Assembly: GCA_041392125.1 (NCBI GenBank)
Contig: JAWKMR010000007.1
Location: forward strand, 1 to 64,000
DNA from: Halomarinibacterium sp041392125
GTDB lineage: Bacteria; Bacteroidota; Bacteroidia; Flavobacteriales; Flavobacteriaceae
Length of the DNA: 64,000 nt
Direction: 5' to 3'
The notes under the pieces were generated by a model, which ran no database searches, was not told the DNA's origin, and saw only the letters and a program-made list of their open reading frames with translations. Below, piece after piece: positions 33,583 through 41,840 of this stretch (position 1 is the stretch's first letter; each line of letters begins with the position of its first letter). A program made the translations under genes and the position numbers.

Positions 33583-33610
33583 AAAACCTCCTTTTCAAGA
33601 AGGAGGTTTT
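33583..33610 (+). terminator. Hairpin between ccoP and ccoG
   Basis: AAAACCTCCTT pairs with AAGGAGGTTTT (11 bp) around a 6-nt loop, starting 6 nt after the ccoP stop. The U-tract is short, so it may be a partial terminator or an mRNA stabiliser that lowers expression of the downstream assembly genes relative to the oxidase subunits. Confidence 0.6.
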
Positions 33611-33623
33611 CAAAAAAAATGCT

Positions 33624-35045
33624 TTGGAAACACCAGAAGATGAAGTTTTCCGTGATAGTATAGCCACTATCAATAAAGAAGGAAAAAGGGCTTGGATTTA
33701 TCCCAAAAAACCGTTCGGTAATTTCTACAAATACCGAAAATTAGTAAGTTACTTATTACTTACCATTTTATTGGTTTCTCCGTTTATAAAAATAAAAGGG
33801 AATCAGTTCATTTTATTAAATGTTTTGGAGCGACGCTTCAATATTTTTGGATATCCCTTTTGGCCGCAGGATTTTCATATCGTAGTTATTATGATGATTG
33901 TGGGTGTGGTCTTTGTCATTTTTTTCACGGTTGCCTTCGGAAGAATTTTTTGCGGTTGGATTTGCCCCCAGACTATTTTTATGGAAATGGTTTTCCGAAG
34001 AATAGAATACTGGATTGAAGGCGATAGAGGAAAACAATTGCGATTAGACAAACAACCTTGGGATGCTGAAAAAATTAGAAAAAAAGGGTTAAAATGGTTT
34101 GTCTTTTTTATCATTTCATTTCTTATAGCCAATGTTTTTTTAGCCTATTTAATTGGTAGTGATAAACTGCTAGAATACATCTCTGAAGGACCGGCAGAAA
34201 ATGTAAGCACTTTGGTTTCTTTGTTAATTTTTACGGCGGTCTTTTACTTCATCTTTGCTTGGTTTAGAGAGCAGGTTTGTATCATTGCCTGCCCTTACGG
34301 AAGATTGCAAGGGGTATTGCTGGATAATAAATCCATTGTGGTTGCGTATGACCATAAACGAGGAGAAAAAGAAGCCGGAAGAGCAAAATTCAATAAAAAA
34401 GAAGACCGTGCTACTACAGGAAAAGGAGATTGTATCGATTGTTTCCAATGCGTTCATGTGTGCCCAACGGGAATTGACATTAGAAACGGAACACAGTTGG
34501 AATGTGTTAATTGTACAGCTTGTATTGATGCTTGCGACCATATGATGGAGTCTGTAAATCTTCCCAAAGGCTTAATACGATATGCCAGTGAAGATAATAT
34601 CGAGAAAAAGGCAAAATTCAAATTTAATGCACGATTAAAAGGTTATTCAGCAGTACTTATCATTCTTTTAGGAGTGTTTTCCGGAATGCTTTTCTTGCGG
34701 AACGATGTGGAAGCACGCATATTACGATTACCCGGACAATTATACGAGCATAAGGATAATAATATTATTAGTAACGTATACACCTATAAATTGGTAAATA
34801 AAACAACTGAAGATATACCCGATGTTCACTTTAAATTGATGTCTCATAAAGGAGAAATTAAACTGGTTAAAAATGAACGATTTGTAGTGCCAAAGCAGGG
34901 AATTGAAGAAGGAACTTTATTTATAGAGATTAACGCTAGTGCTATAAAAGGCGATAAAGCTAAAGTGAAAATAGGAGTGTATAGTGGCGATGTATTAATT
35001 GAAACAACAAAAACCGCTTTCTTGGGACCAAGAAGCTTTAAATAA
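33624..35045 (+). CDS. ccoG: Cytochrome c oxidase accessory protein CcoG
   Basis: 473 aa, TTG start (METPEDEVFRDSIATI). An ATG at 33619 is in another frame. About five helices; FCGWICPQT and CIIACPYGR are conserved polyferredoxin-type motifs. Two 4Fe-4S clusters follow: CIDCFQCVHVCP and CVNCTACIDAC. The C-terminal part (about 350-473) is an immunoglobulin-like periplasmic domain. CcoG/RdxA/FixG reduces Cu2+ or otherwise assists copper delivery for cbb3 assembly. It is 6 nt upstream of ccoH. Confidence 0.95.
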   Translation: METPEDEVFRDSIATINKEGKRAWIYPKKPFGNFYKYRKLVSYLLLTILLVSPFIKIKGNQFILLNVLERRFNIFGYPFWPQDFHIVVIMMIVGVVFVIFFTVAFGRIFCGWICPQTIFMEMVFRRIEYWIEGDRGKQLRLDKQPWDAEKIRKKGLKWFVFFIISFLIANVFLAYLIGSDKLLEYISEGPAENVSTLVSLLIFTAVFYFIFAWFREQVCIIACPYGRLQGVLLDNKSIVVAYDHKRGEKEAGRAKFNKKEDRATTGKGDCIDCFQCVHVCPTGIDIRNGTQLECVNCTACIDACDHMMESVNLPKGLIRYASEDNIEKKAKFKFNARLKGYSAVLIILLGVFSGMLFLRNDVEARILRLPGQLYEHKDNNIISNVYTYKLVNKTTEDIPDVHFKLMSHKGEIKLVKNERFVVPKQGIEEGTLFIEINASAIKGDKAKVKIGVYSGDVLIETTKTAFLGPRSFK

Positions 35046-35051
35046 GATATC

Positions 35052-35498
35052 ATGAAAATTAATTGGGGTACAGGAATTGTCATAGGAATAATCACTTTTA
35101 TGGGATTTATTATGGTGATGGTAGTGACCATGATGACCAATAAAGAATACGATCACGATTTAGTTACTGAAAATTATTATGCTAAGGATTTGGCCTATCA
35201 AACGGAAATAAATGCCGAGGAAAACACCAAAACCCTTTCCAAACCTATCTCTATTGAAAAATCTGAAGAAGGCATTTGGATTTTTTTTCCTGAAGAAGTG
35301 CAAATAGGTTATAGTGAGGGACTAATACAACTATATCGTCCCTCTAATGAGAGATTAGATTTCCAAATTCCGTTGAAAATTGAAAATTCAAAAATGCTTA
35401 TTCCTTCCAATAAATTAATAGGAGGGCGATGGAAACTTACTATCGATTGGCAAATGAAGGGAGAAAAATACCTGTTTAAAAAAGAACTCGTGTATTAA
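35052..35498 (+). CDS. ccoH: FixH/CcoH family cbb3 assembly protein
   Basis: 148 aa. One N-terminal helix (KINWGTGIVIGIITFMGFI), then a periplasmic domain with TMMTNKEYDHDLVTENYYAKDLAYQTE, which matches the FixH family segment (DLVxxNYYxxxLxYQ). It stabilises the oxidase during assembly. One base separates it from the SafE-like gene. Confidence 0.9.
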   Translation: MKINWGTGIVIGIITFMGFIMVMVVTMMTNKEYDHDLVTENYYAKDLAYQTEINAEENTKTLSKPISIEKSEEGIWIFFPEEVQIGYSEGLIQLYRPSNERLDFQIPLKIENSKMLIPSNKLIGGRWKLTIDWQMKGEKYLFKKELVY

Positions 35499-35499
35499 T

Positions 35500-36222
35500 A
35501 TGCTTATAACGGCATTCATTTTAGGACTTTTGGGAAGTTTCCACTGCGTGGGAATGTGTGGCCCTATTGCCTTTTTATTGCCGCTGGATAGAGCTAATTC
35601 CTTCAAAAGATATGCACAGCTGTTTTTATATCATTTCGGAAGACTCTTTACCTACAGTATCTTAGGAGTGTTGTTTGGAATGTTGGGGAAAGGTCTTAAT
35701 CTTTTTGGTTTTCAGCAACAGCTTTCAATAGGTATAGGAATATTGATGATTTTGGTAATTGTAATTCCGCAAAAAAACCTTCAAAAGTATTCGTTGTCAA
35801 AACCGGTTTACAAAATTATTTCAAAAGTAAAAAGCGCCCTTGGTGCTCAATTAAAAAGGCGCACTCCCGATACCTTTTTTACCATTGGTTTTTTAAATGG
35901 ATTTTTGCCTTGCGGGTTGGTTTATATGGCAGTTTTTGGAGCTATTGCAACCGCAAGTTTGTGGCAGGGAAGTTTATATATGGTAGGCTTTGGTTTGGGA
36001 ACTATTCCATTAATGACAACAGCCATTTATTTAGGAAATTTTCTGAAAGGAAACGTTAGGAATAAAATCCGAAAATCAATTCCGGTTTTTGTAGTAATCG
36101 TGGGGTGTTTTTTTATACTTCGTGGAATGGGATTGGGGATTCCTTATGTGTCTCCTAAACCTGTGAGCGAGGTAGTAGACGCTACCTATAATTGCCATTC
36201 TGTAACCGTAAATAATGAATAA
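35500..36222 (+). CDS. Sulfite exporter TauE/SafE-like membrane protein of the cbb3 cluster
   Basis: 240 aa with about six helices. The opening ITAFILGLLGSFHCVGMCGPIAFLLPL carries the G(S/x)xHCxGMCGP motif, and GFLNGFLPCGLVYMA is the second conserved block. The paired Cys and His suggest copper handling; homologues regularly follow fixH. It ends with two Cys/His-poor segments and a tail containing NCHSV. It is 1 nt from ccoH, so co-translated. Confidence 0.88.
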   Translation: MLITAFILGLLGSFHCVGMCGPIAFLLPLDRANSFKRYAQLFLYHFGRLFTYSILGVLFGMLGKGLNLFGFQQQLSIGIGILMILVIVIPQKNLQKYSLSKPVYKIISKVKSALGAQLKRRTPDTFFTIGFLNGFLPCGLVYMAVFGAIATASLWQGSLYMVGFGLGTIPLMTTAIYLGNFLKGNVRNKIRKSIPVFVVIVGCFFILRGMGLGIPYVSPKPVSEVVDATYNCHSVTVNNE

Positions 36223-36248
36223 ACAGTGAACTTTTAAATCCAATAGAT

Positions 36249-36401
36249 ATGATAAATTTTAATAGATTACCTTTAGTCGACTGGGGAAATGGCGTTCTTA
36301 TGATAGGCGTTTTCGCACTTGTTTGTATCATTTTGGTAGGGTTGCTTATCTATTTTATGACTTCCGGCGGAAACAAAAACGAAGAAAATACAGACTTGTA
36401 A
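36249..36401 (+). CDS. Small single-helix membrane protein at the end of the cco cluster
   Basis: 50 aa, starting ATG ATA AAT at 36249 and ending TAA at 36401, 26 nt after the SafE-like gene and before a strong terminator. The sequence has a short polar head (MINFNRLPLVDWGNG), one helix (about 16-37) and a charged tail (GGNKNEENTDL). Length and topology resemble small oxidase accessory subunits, but no family is recognised. Coding is supported by the position between gene and terminator and by the clean amphipathic/TM design, not by similarity. Confidence 0.65.
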   Translation: MINFNRLPLVDWGNGVLMIGVFALVCIILVGLLIYFMTSGGNKNEENTDL

Positions 36402-36424
36402 CTTTAGTTGCTAATTCCTAAATA

Positions 36425-36460
36425 AACGCGGGTTTCAAATGTTTTTTTGAAGCCCGCGTT
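36425..36460. terminator. Terminator of the cco cluster
   Basis: AACGCGGGTTTC pairs with GAAGCCCGCGTT (one G-U) around a T-rich loop. A second hairpin CACAAAA/TTTTGTG follows at 36461-36477. The rest of the gap to trxB (36478-36646) shows a weak -7 candidate TACTTTTA at 36610-36617 and nothing else I can name. Confidence 0.8.
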
Positions 36461-36646
36461 CACAAAAGATTTTTGTGGTAATATCACTTCAATTTGGTTT
36501 ACAAAAAATACGGCTTTGGAAACTTTCTTTTCATATTCGAAATAAGAAAACAACATAACTTGATAACAATTCTTAATAACTTTTTAAGTAAGGTTTAGGC
36601 TAAAGTCCCTACTTTTATACTCCAAAATTTTTGAATTAAACATATT

Positions 36647-37606
36647 ATGTCTGAAAGAATTAAATGTCTTATTATAGGTTCAGGTCCTGCTGGCTATACA
36701 GCGGCTATTTATGCTGCTAGAGCAGATCTTAAACCTGTTATGTACACCGGAATGGAACCCGGTGGACAATTAACTACCACTACCGAAGTAGATAATTTTC
36801 CCGGCTATCCTGAAGGAATTGACGGCCCTACCATGATGGTCCAATTACAACAACAAGCTGAGCGCTTTGGAACCGAAGTACGCATAGGAATGGTAACTGC
36901 TGTTGATTTTAGTGATGAGGTAGGGGGAATACATAAAGTAACGGTAGATAATGCTACCCAAATTGAAGCAGAAACAGTTATTATCTCTACGGGAGCAACA
37001 GCTAAGTATTTAGGATTGCCTAGTGAGCAACGCCTCCGTGGTGGCGGAGTTTCAGCTTGTGCGGTTTGTGATGGATCTTTCTATAAAGGTCAGGATGTAG
37101 CTATTGTAGGAGCAGGGGATACAGCTGCTGAAGAAGCTACCTATCTGGCTAATATTTGTAATAAAGTTACTATGTTAGTTCGTAAAGATCACATGCGGGC
37201 TTCCAAAGCTATGCAACACCGTGTTAATGCCACTAAAAACCTAGAAGTACGTTATAATACCGAAGTAGATGAAGTATTGGGAGATATGGTGGTTGAAGGC
37301 CTCAGAATGGTGAATAACCAAACCGGTGAAAAAGAAGAAATCGCCATTACCGGGCTTTTTATTGCTATTGGTCATAAACCCAATACCGATATTTTTAAAG
37401 GACAATTGGATATGGACGAAACAGGCTATTTAATTACCAAAGGGAAAAGTACTAAAACCAATAAACCCGGAGTGTTTGCCAGCGGTGATGTGCAGGATAA
37501 AGAATACCGACAAGCGGTGACTGCTGCCGGAACAGGTTGTATGGCTGCACTGGATGCCGAACGGTATTTAGCAGCTGTGGAAAGTAAAGAAGAAGTAGAG
37601 GCATAA
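36647..37606 (+). CDS. trxB: Thioredoxin-disulfide reductase
   Basis: 319 aa. FAD motif GSGPAGYTAA at the N-terminus, redox centre C138-A-V-C141-D, NADPH motif GAGDTAAEEATYLA and C-terminal ASGDVQDKEYRQAVTAAGTGCMAA. Reduces thioredoxin with NADPH in the cytoplasm; the trxA at 17846 is a plausible partner. It is monocistronic, bounded by terminators on both sides. Confidence 0.97.
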   Translation: MSERIKCLIIGSGPAGYTAAIYAARADLKPVMYTGMEPGGQLTTTTEVDNFPGYPEGIDGPTMMVQLQQQAERFGTEVRIGMVTAVDFSDEVGGIHKVTVDNATQIEAETVIISTGATAKYLGLPSEQRLRGGGVSACAVCDGSFYKGQDVAIVGAGDTAAEEATYLANICNKVTMLVRKDHMRASKAMQHRVNATKNLEVRYNTEVDEVLGDMVVEGLRMVNNQTGEKEEIAITGLFIAIGHKPNTDIFKGQLDMDETGYLITKGKSTKTNKPGVFASGDVQDKEYRQAVTAAGTGCMAALDAERYLAAVESKEEVEA

Positions 37607-37628
37607 TTTATTCACTCTATATTGAATC

Positions 37629-37656
37629 AAAACCCCGAAGTAGCTTCGGGGTTTTT
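37629..37656. terminator. Terminator after trxB
   Basis: AAAACCCCGAAG pairs with CTTCGGGGTTTTT around TAG. Strong GC stem with A/T flanks; can stop trxB and the convergent DUF4440 gene. Confidence 0.88.
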
Positions 37657-37660
37657 GGTT

Positions 37661-38146
37661 TTAATGATGGTTATAACTTAGTACTCTACTGAGTTTCCAT
37701 GCTTCGTTTTCCAATATCCACAAGTGGGTAAATGCTGCAGTACTCCCGGCGCGTTCTGGGGAATTTCCCGTTTTTTCAAAAAAGCGATGAGTCCCCATTT
37801 GTATGGCTCCATATAGTTTTCCGTTGTTATATAGTGGAAATACCTTCAAACTTTTTGTTTCTAATTCTCTTCGGGACTTGGTTGTATTTGTTGGGTTGCA
37901 AATACCATTTTTCATGACTTTTAAAAAAGACTCTTTGCCGACAGTAATTCCGCCTTGATCGTGATAGAATTCAAAATCTTCAGAAATAAGTTGTTCCAAA
38001 TATTCTGATTCACAGGCATTAAATGCTCTGTCGAATAGTAAACTATCTTTGGCTTTTAAGGTTTTAAATAGTTCAGAATTATCTTCAACTTGAGAAAAGC
38101 TAAAGCTGAAAATAAAAAATAAGGAATAGGTTACTATTAATTTCAT
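37661..38146 (-). CDS. Secreted NTF2-like (DUF4440) protein
   Basis: 161 aa. Signal peptide about residues 1-18 (ending FSFSQ). The mature part has the SnoaL/DUF4440 pattern: DRAFNACESEYLEQLISEDFEFYHDQGG, SFLKVMKNGIC, AIQMGTHRFFEK and THLWILENEAWKLSRVLSY. This cone-shaped fold can be an enzyme or a ligand-binding protein; the function is unknown. It is probably monocistronic, located in the periplasm or secreted. Confidence 0.82.
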   Translation of the reverse strand: MKLIVTYSLFFIFSFSFSQVEDNSELFKTLKAKDSLLFDRAFNACESEYLEQLISEDFEFYHDQGGITVGKESFLKVMKNGICNPTNTTKSRRELETKSLKVFPLYNNGKLYGAIQMGTHRFFEKTGNSPERAGSTAAFTHLWILENEAWKLSRVLSYNHH

Positions 38147-38160
38147 ATCATAAAAATTTA

Positions 38161-38192
38161 AACCCGAAGCGCTATGGACTTCACTTCGGGCT
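38161..38192 (-). terminator. Terminator-like hairpin after the head-GIN gene
   Basis: AACCCGAAG at 38161-38169 pairs with CTTCGGGCT at 38184-38192 around a 14-nt loop, downstream of the minus-strand 38218 gene. A minor G-U pair is present. Confidence 0.6.
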
Positions 38193-38217
38193 TAGGGTTG
38201 GTTAGGGTTTAGTTGTG

Positions 38218-38937
38218 TTACATTTTGCGTACATCGCCGGAGGCTCCGTCTCGCACGGATACATCGGAAGGATTACCATAGTATTTAATATCTCCTCCAC
38301 TGGAAGCGTGACCTTCCATTTGCTCCTTTACATTTACCGTAATATCGGCTCCACTACTGGCTTCTGCTTTGCAGGAAATAACTTCCAGTTCACGCGCTTT
38401 TAAATCACTTCCGCTGGAAGCATCTGCAATAAGTCGGGTGGCTTTTCCGGAAACTTTTAAGTCGGAACCACTGCTACTACTGGCATATACTTCTTTGGCC
38501 AGAATTTCTACTTCAAGATCGGCACCACTACTGCTACTTAAGGAAAGAGTTTCATTCTTAATGACCGAGTTTCCTATTACATCGGCTCCGCTGGAAGCTT
38601 CAATACTTTCTAAATGAACATAGGTTACATGCACTTTTTGCGATTTGCTTCTCCCAATACTTTTTTTGGTGGTTACTTTTAGCGTTCCGTTTTCCACATA
38701 GGTTTCAATATATTCCAAGAGGTTTTCGTCGGCTTCTACTACGACTTTATTTTCTGAACCTTCGGTTAAGAATACATCCATTCCGGCACTTCCACGTACT
38801 CCGGTAAAATCTCCTACGGGTCTTTCTTCGGTGGTAACATTTCCGTTACCGTTCACTTCACCCAAATTGATGTCGAAATGACAACTGGTGGCTACGATAC
38901 CTGCAACGGCAATAAGTAAAATTTTGATTGATTTCAT
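38218..38937 (-). CDS. Head GIN domain (DUF2807) lipoprotein with SSGxD repeats
   Basis: 239 aa. The signal peptide ends at the lipobox ATSC. DUF2807 begins GDFTGVRGSAGMDVFLTEG. About six or seven copies of (A/S)SSG(A/S)D-type motifs (IEASSGADV, LSSSSGADL, ASSSSGSDL, ADASSGSDL, AEASSGADI, HASSGGDI) space a right-handed beta-helix-like fold. Function is unknown; such proteins are surface or periplasmic in Bacteroidetes. It follows the PspC gene by 23 nt and probably belongs to the PadR-controlled operon. Confidence 0.88.
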   Translation of the reverse strand: MKSIKILLIAVAGIVATSCHFDINLGEVNGNGNVTTEERPVGDFTGVRGSAGMDVFLTEGSENKVVVEADENLLEYIETYVENGTLKVTTKKSIGRSKSQKVHVTYVHLESIEASSGADVIGNSVIKNETLSLSSSSGADLEVEILAKEVYASSSSGSDLKVSGKATRLIADASSGSDLKARELEVISCKAEASSGADITVNVKEQMEGHASSGGDIKYYGNPSDVSVRDGASGDVRKM

Positions 38938-38960
38938 ACGATTCGTTTTTTGATTGATGA

Positions 38961-40670
38961 TTAATTTATGGTGTCTATTATGGTTATAGAATCTTTCTTC
39001 TTTTCCATGCTGAAGTCTTTTTCAACTTCTTCCTCCCAAGAAGCTTTTTTCGCATTATGTTGTCCCTCGACTTCTTCTTCCCAGGTTTCTTTTTCTTCCG
39101 AAGGACAGTTTAAGCAGCGCGTGTTTCCGTCTTCAATAAAAAGATATTTTTCCTCATCACCATTCTCTAAAATATCTCTGTAATACGAGTCATTTCTATG
39201 AAAAGAATAGGTGTTATTTTTGGCGTAAAGAATAGAGCCTACAGGCATATACACAATAACTTCTACTTCTTGCTCACGGTATTTATTCTCAATGTCTGTC
39301 GTTAAATAAGCGTCTAAGTTTAACGTGTTTCCGGAAAACTGATACCCATAATTGATAGCTTCAGCTTTAGACTTGGCATGTAAATAATCGAAACTTTCAG
39401 CTCTTTTGTTGAGTACAATTCTTCCTACAGAGTCATTGGTCGAGCGAACAATAAGTCTCACATCGGTGGAATAGATAATTTTTTCGTCATTATCATTGTA
39501 CTTCAGTTTTAAACCACCTCTCCTTCTGGCATCGTATTCGTACTTTTCGTTTGAAACCATAGCAATATTTAGAGTGTCTCCTCTTCTAACAGGTAAAGTT
39601 TCTTCTATCATCACTTCCCCTTCAAAAGCTGTTTCGGTAGCTTGACGAACTCCTAATATAAGTAACCCTACCAAAGATGCTATCCAAATAATAAACAAGG
39701 TTATTTTTGCGGGTAGTCCTATGCTTTTAAGATTGTTTACTAACATTTTTAATCCTAAAATGAACAACACAAAGAAAGGAATTCCCACCGCGAAGAATGT
39801 TAAGAGAGAGATAAGCCATAGCGGTGCATTGGTAGTATCCACAATTTGATACCAGTCTACAAAATCACCATGACCCCACATTCCAAAACTTCCTGCGGTA
39901 AATAGCCCAATAAGTAGCCCCACTAGGGTTGATAAAGAAACAATGATGACAATAACTCCTAAAAATTTGACAAATATTTTGAAAAGCGTAAGAAAGATAT
40001 TACCAAGCGTGTCGAAAAAGGTAGCGCTGCTATTTTTTACTTTTTGCCCGTATTTGTCGTAGTCGGCATTTTTTACTTTATCGGCGACTGTTTCATATCC
40101 TTCTTTGAACTTTTTTTCAATATTGGAGATATTAATGGGTTCCCCCGTCATTTTTAATTTATCGGAAGTACTTTCTGCAGCAGGAACTAATATCCAAAAA
40201 AGGATATACACAAAAATGAAGGTTCCGCTGGAGAACAGCGTGAGTAAAATCCAGATAAGGCGTACCCAAACAGTGTCTATTCCCAAATAGTGACTCAATC
40301 CAGAAGCAACGCCCGAGATAAACTTGTTATCGATATCACGAAACAATTGTTTGTGAGAATTTCTCGAATTTTTAGAGGATTTTGGAGCATCTTCAAAAAT
40401 TTCATCATCTACGGCATAGTCTTCGGGTTGTCCCATGACGGCAATGACTTCGTCCAGTTCTTTTAAAGTGACTACTTGAGTACTGGTTTTCAATTTTTCT
40501 GAAAACAATTCGGCAATACGCGCTTCAATATCTTTTATAATTTCGTCGCTGCCTTCAGGATCGCTCAACGATTTTTTGATGGCGACCAAATAGCGTTGTA
40601 GTTTTCCATAAGCATCTTCGTCGATGTGGAAAAAAGTACCTGCTAAATTTATATTTACTGTCTTGTTCAT
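38961..40670 (-). CDS. PspC domain-containing membrane protein
   Basis: 569 aa. The N-terminal cytosolic segment (MNKTVNINLAGTFFHIDEDAYGKLQRYL) is typical of Bacteroidetes PspC proteins. The PspC domain lies at about 108-170 (RDIDNKFISGVASGLSHYLGID) with a helix. Further helices at about 230-350 and a C-terminal beta-rich periplasmic part follow. PspC-type proteins respond to envelope stress. The gene overlaps padR by 4 nt (ATGA) and precedes the head-GIN gene, an arrangement often seen for envelope-stress modules. Confidence 0.9.
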   Translation of the reverse strand: MNKTVNINLAGTFFHIDEDAYGKLQRYLVAIKKSLSDPEGSDEIIKDIEARIAELFSEKLKTSTQVVTLKELDEVIAVMGQPEDYAVDDEIFEDAPKSSKNSRNSHKQLFRDIDNKFISGVASGLSHYLGIDTVWVRLIWILLTLFSSGTFIFVYILFWILVPAAESTSDKLKMTGEPINISNIEKKFKEGYETVADKVKNADYDKYGQKVKNSSATFFDTLGNIFLTLFKIFVKFLGVIVIIVSLSTLVGLLIGLFTAGSFGMWGHGDFVDWYQIVDTTNAPLWLISLLTFFAVGIPFFVLFILGLKMLVNNLKSIGLPAKITLFIIWIASLVGLLILGVRQATETAFEGEVMIEETLPVRRGDTLNIAMVSNEKYEYDARRRGGLKLKYNDNDEKIIYSTDVRLIVRSTNDSVGRIVLNKRAESFDYLHAKSKAEAINYGYQFSGNTLNLDAYLTTDIENKYREQEVEVIVYMPVGSILYAKNNTYSFHRNDSYYRDILENGDEEKYLFIEDGNTRCLNCPSEEKETWEEEVEGQHNAKKASWEEEVEKDFSMEKKKDSITIIDTIN

Positions 40671-41005
40671 TTTGTAGTTTTTGTGCTGGTTACTCTATTT
40701 ACCGCCTCTTGCAATTCGCTCCAGGTGGTGTTTAACTCTTTTAAAAATATTTTTCCGGTCTCGGTAAGTCCGTAGTACTTACGTGGTGGTCCGCTGGTAG
40801 ATTCTTCCCAACGATAGCTAAGTAACCCTGCATTTTTAAGACGGGTTAACAAGGGGTAAACGGTACCCTCAACTACCAGCAATTTGCCTTCTTTGAGAGA
40901 CTCGAGGATGTCGCTTGTGTAAGCCTCACCGTCTTTTAGGACAGAAAGGATACAAAACTCCAAAACCCCTTTGCGCATTTGTGCTTTTGTGTTTTCTATT
41001 TTCAT
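40667..41005 (-). CDS. PadR family transcriptional regulator
   Basis: 112 aa. Winged helix with KGVLEFCILSVLKDGEAYTSDILESLKEGKLLVVEGTVYPLLTRLKNAGLLSYRWEES and GPPRKYYGLTETGK, the PadR signature (YPLLxRLxxxGLL, PRKYYxLTxxG). It is an auxin-free small form without a long C-terminal helix. It is sandwiched between the 63-aa gene and pspC with 4-nt overlaps, so it most likely controls its own operon. Confidence 0.94.
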   Translation of the reverse strand: MKIENTKAQMRKGVLEFCILSVLKDGEAYTSDILESLKEGKLLVVEGTVYPLLTRLKNAGLLSYRWEESTSGPPRKYYGLTETGKIFLKELNTTWSELQEAVNRVTSTKTTK

Positions 41006-41193
41006 ATGGTTTCTTCATTTAATTGAGACAACAATTCGTCTCTCGTGATGAGGTAATGAGGGTTGAGTTGTTGCAAGCCTGCTTCGCAAACTTTTTGCTC
41101 AATAGGGGAGGTGCTTTCAGTTACTTTTGGAAGCTCTCCTGCGTGGAGTATGTTTAATACTAACGCGGATAAAATACTAACTAACGTGCTCAT
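41002..41193 (-). CDS. Small protein upstream of padR, unknown function
   Basis: 63 aa. The N-terminal hydrophobic stretch (MSTLVSILSALVLNILHA) could be a signal or membrane anchor; the rest is polar (LQQLNPHYLITRDELLSQLNEE). No family is recognised. It overlaps the DUF4870 gene by 17 nt and padR by 4 nt, which supports real translation within the operon. Confidence 0.6.
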   Translation of the reverse strand: MSTLVSILSALVLNILHAGELPKVTESTSPIEQKVCEAGLQQLNPHYLITRDELLSQLNEETI

Positions 41194-41707
41194 TTTTTGA
41201 TTGATTTTTTTCCATTTCTGGCTGTATTTCAGAAACAGAGAATGATTTTTTGATGAATGAAATGCTTAATGGGTATTTGTATAATAGTCCTTTGTTAGCA
41301 TGAACCGTTGCCGTAATAACGGCATACAATTCAAAAATAAAAAGGCCTAACAAGAAAATAACGGCTACAAAAAACAGGATGATATAGCCCGAAAGATTTT
41401 TAAGTTCATTAAATGTTATTTCGTGTGCGTGGTGATCGATCACATCAACCAGTGACACAAAATCGGAAGCAAAAGCCACAAAAAAAGGCAAACAGATAAG
41501 TCCAATAACAATACTATACAGTAAAATACTTAATTGAAAGTTAATAGCCTGTCTTCCGTGCTCGTCGGCAAAGGATTTTTCTTTATTGGAACTCCATAAA
41601 ATAAGAGGTAATAGAAAATTACCAAACGGAAAAAAGAACTTTCCAAAGGTAGCAAGATGCATGGCTGCAGCGATGTTTTTGTGGTTTTCGGGAATAGTGG
41701 TATCCAT
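41177..41707 (-). CDS. DUF4870 domain-containing membrane protein
   Basis: 176 aa with about four helices. ATFGKFFFPFGNFLLPLILW, FADEHGRQAINFQLSILLY and a C-terminal helix pair are the DUF4870 pattern (a TMEM-like small membrane family). Function is unknown. It is the first gene of the PadR-PspC-head-GIN operon, with a perfect -7 box upstream at 41734-41727. Confidence 0.85.
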   Translation of the reverse strand: MDTTIPENHKNIAAAMHLATFGKFFFPFGNFLLPLILWSSNKEKSFADEHGRQAINFQLSILLYSIVIGLICLPFFVAFASDFVSLVDVIDHHAHEITFNELKNLSGYIILFFVAVIFLLGLFIFELYAVITATVHANKGLLYKYPLSISFIKKSFSVSEIQPEMEKNQSKNEHVS

Positions 41708-41726
41708 TGCTTATTATTTTCTTATG

Positions 41727-41734
41727 CAAATATA
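41727..41734 (-). promoter_or_regulatory. -7 box for the DUF4870-PadR-PspC operon
   Basis: On the minus strand it reads TATATTTG, a perfect TAnnTTTG match 19 nt before the start codon at 41707. Confidence 0.65.
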
Positions 41735-41815
41735 TGTTTAAAAAACAGTATTATGTTACGCATAGTACTTAAATTTAACATTACTTTAACATAATTAAAT
41801 TTCTTTTATATTGAA

Positions 41816-41823
41816 TATATTTG
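41816..41823 (+). promoter_or_regulatory. -7 box for the DUF4442 gene
   Basis: TATATTTG, a perfect match 17 nt before the ATG at 41841. It overlaps the possible upstream TTG start at 41811, which argues against that start. Confidence 0.65.
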
Positions 41824-41840
41824 AGGAATATTTTACAATC

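Noticed and set aside
34224..34545. Open frames on both strands inside ccoG
   Set aside because: They lie within a strongly conserved CcoG frame whose iron-sulfur motifs are intact; no start context or domain.
41425..41450. TGATCGATCACATCA in the DUF4870 gene as an eighth Fnr-type site
   Set aside because: Half-site spacing is two, not four, it is inside a coding region, and no -7 box follows.
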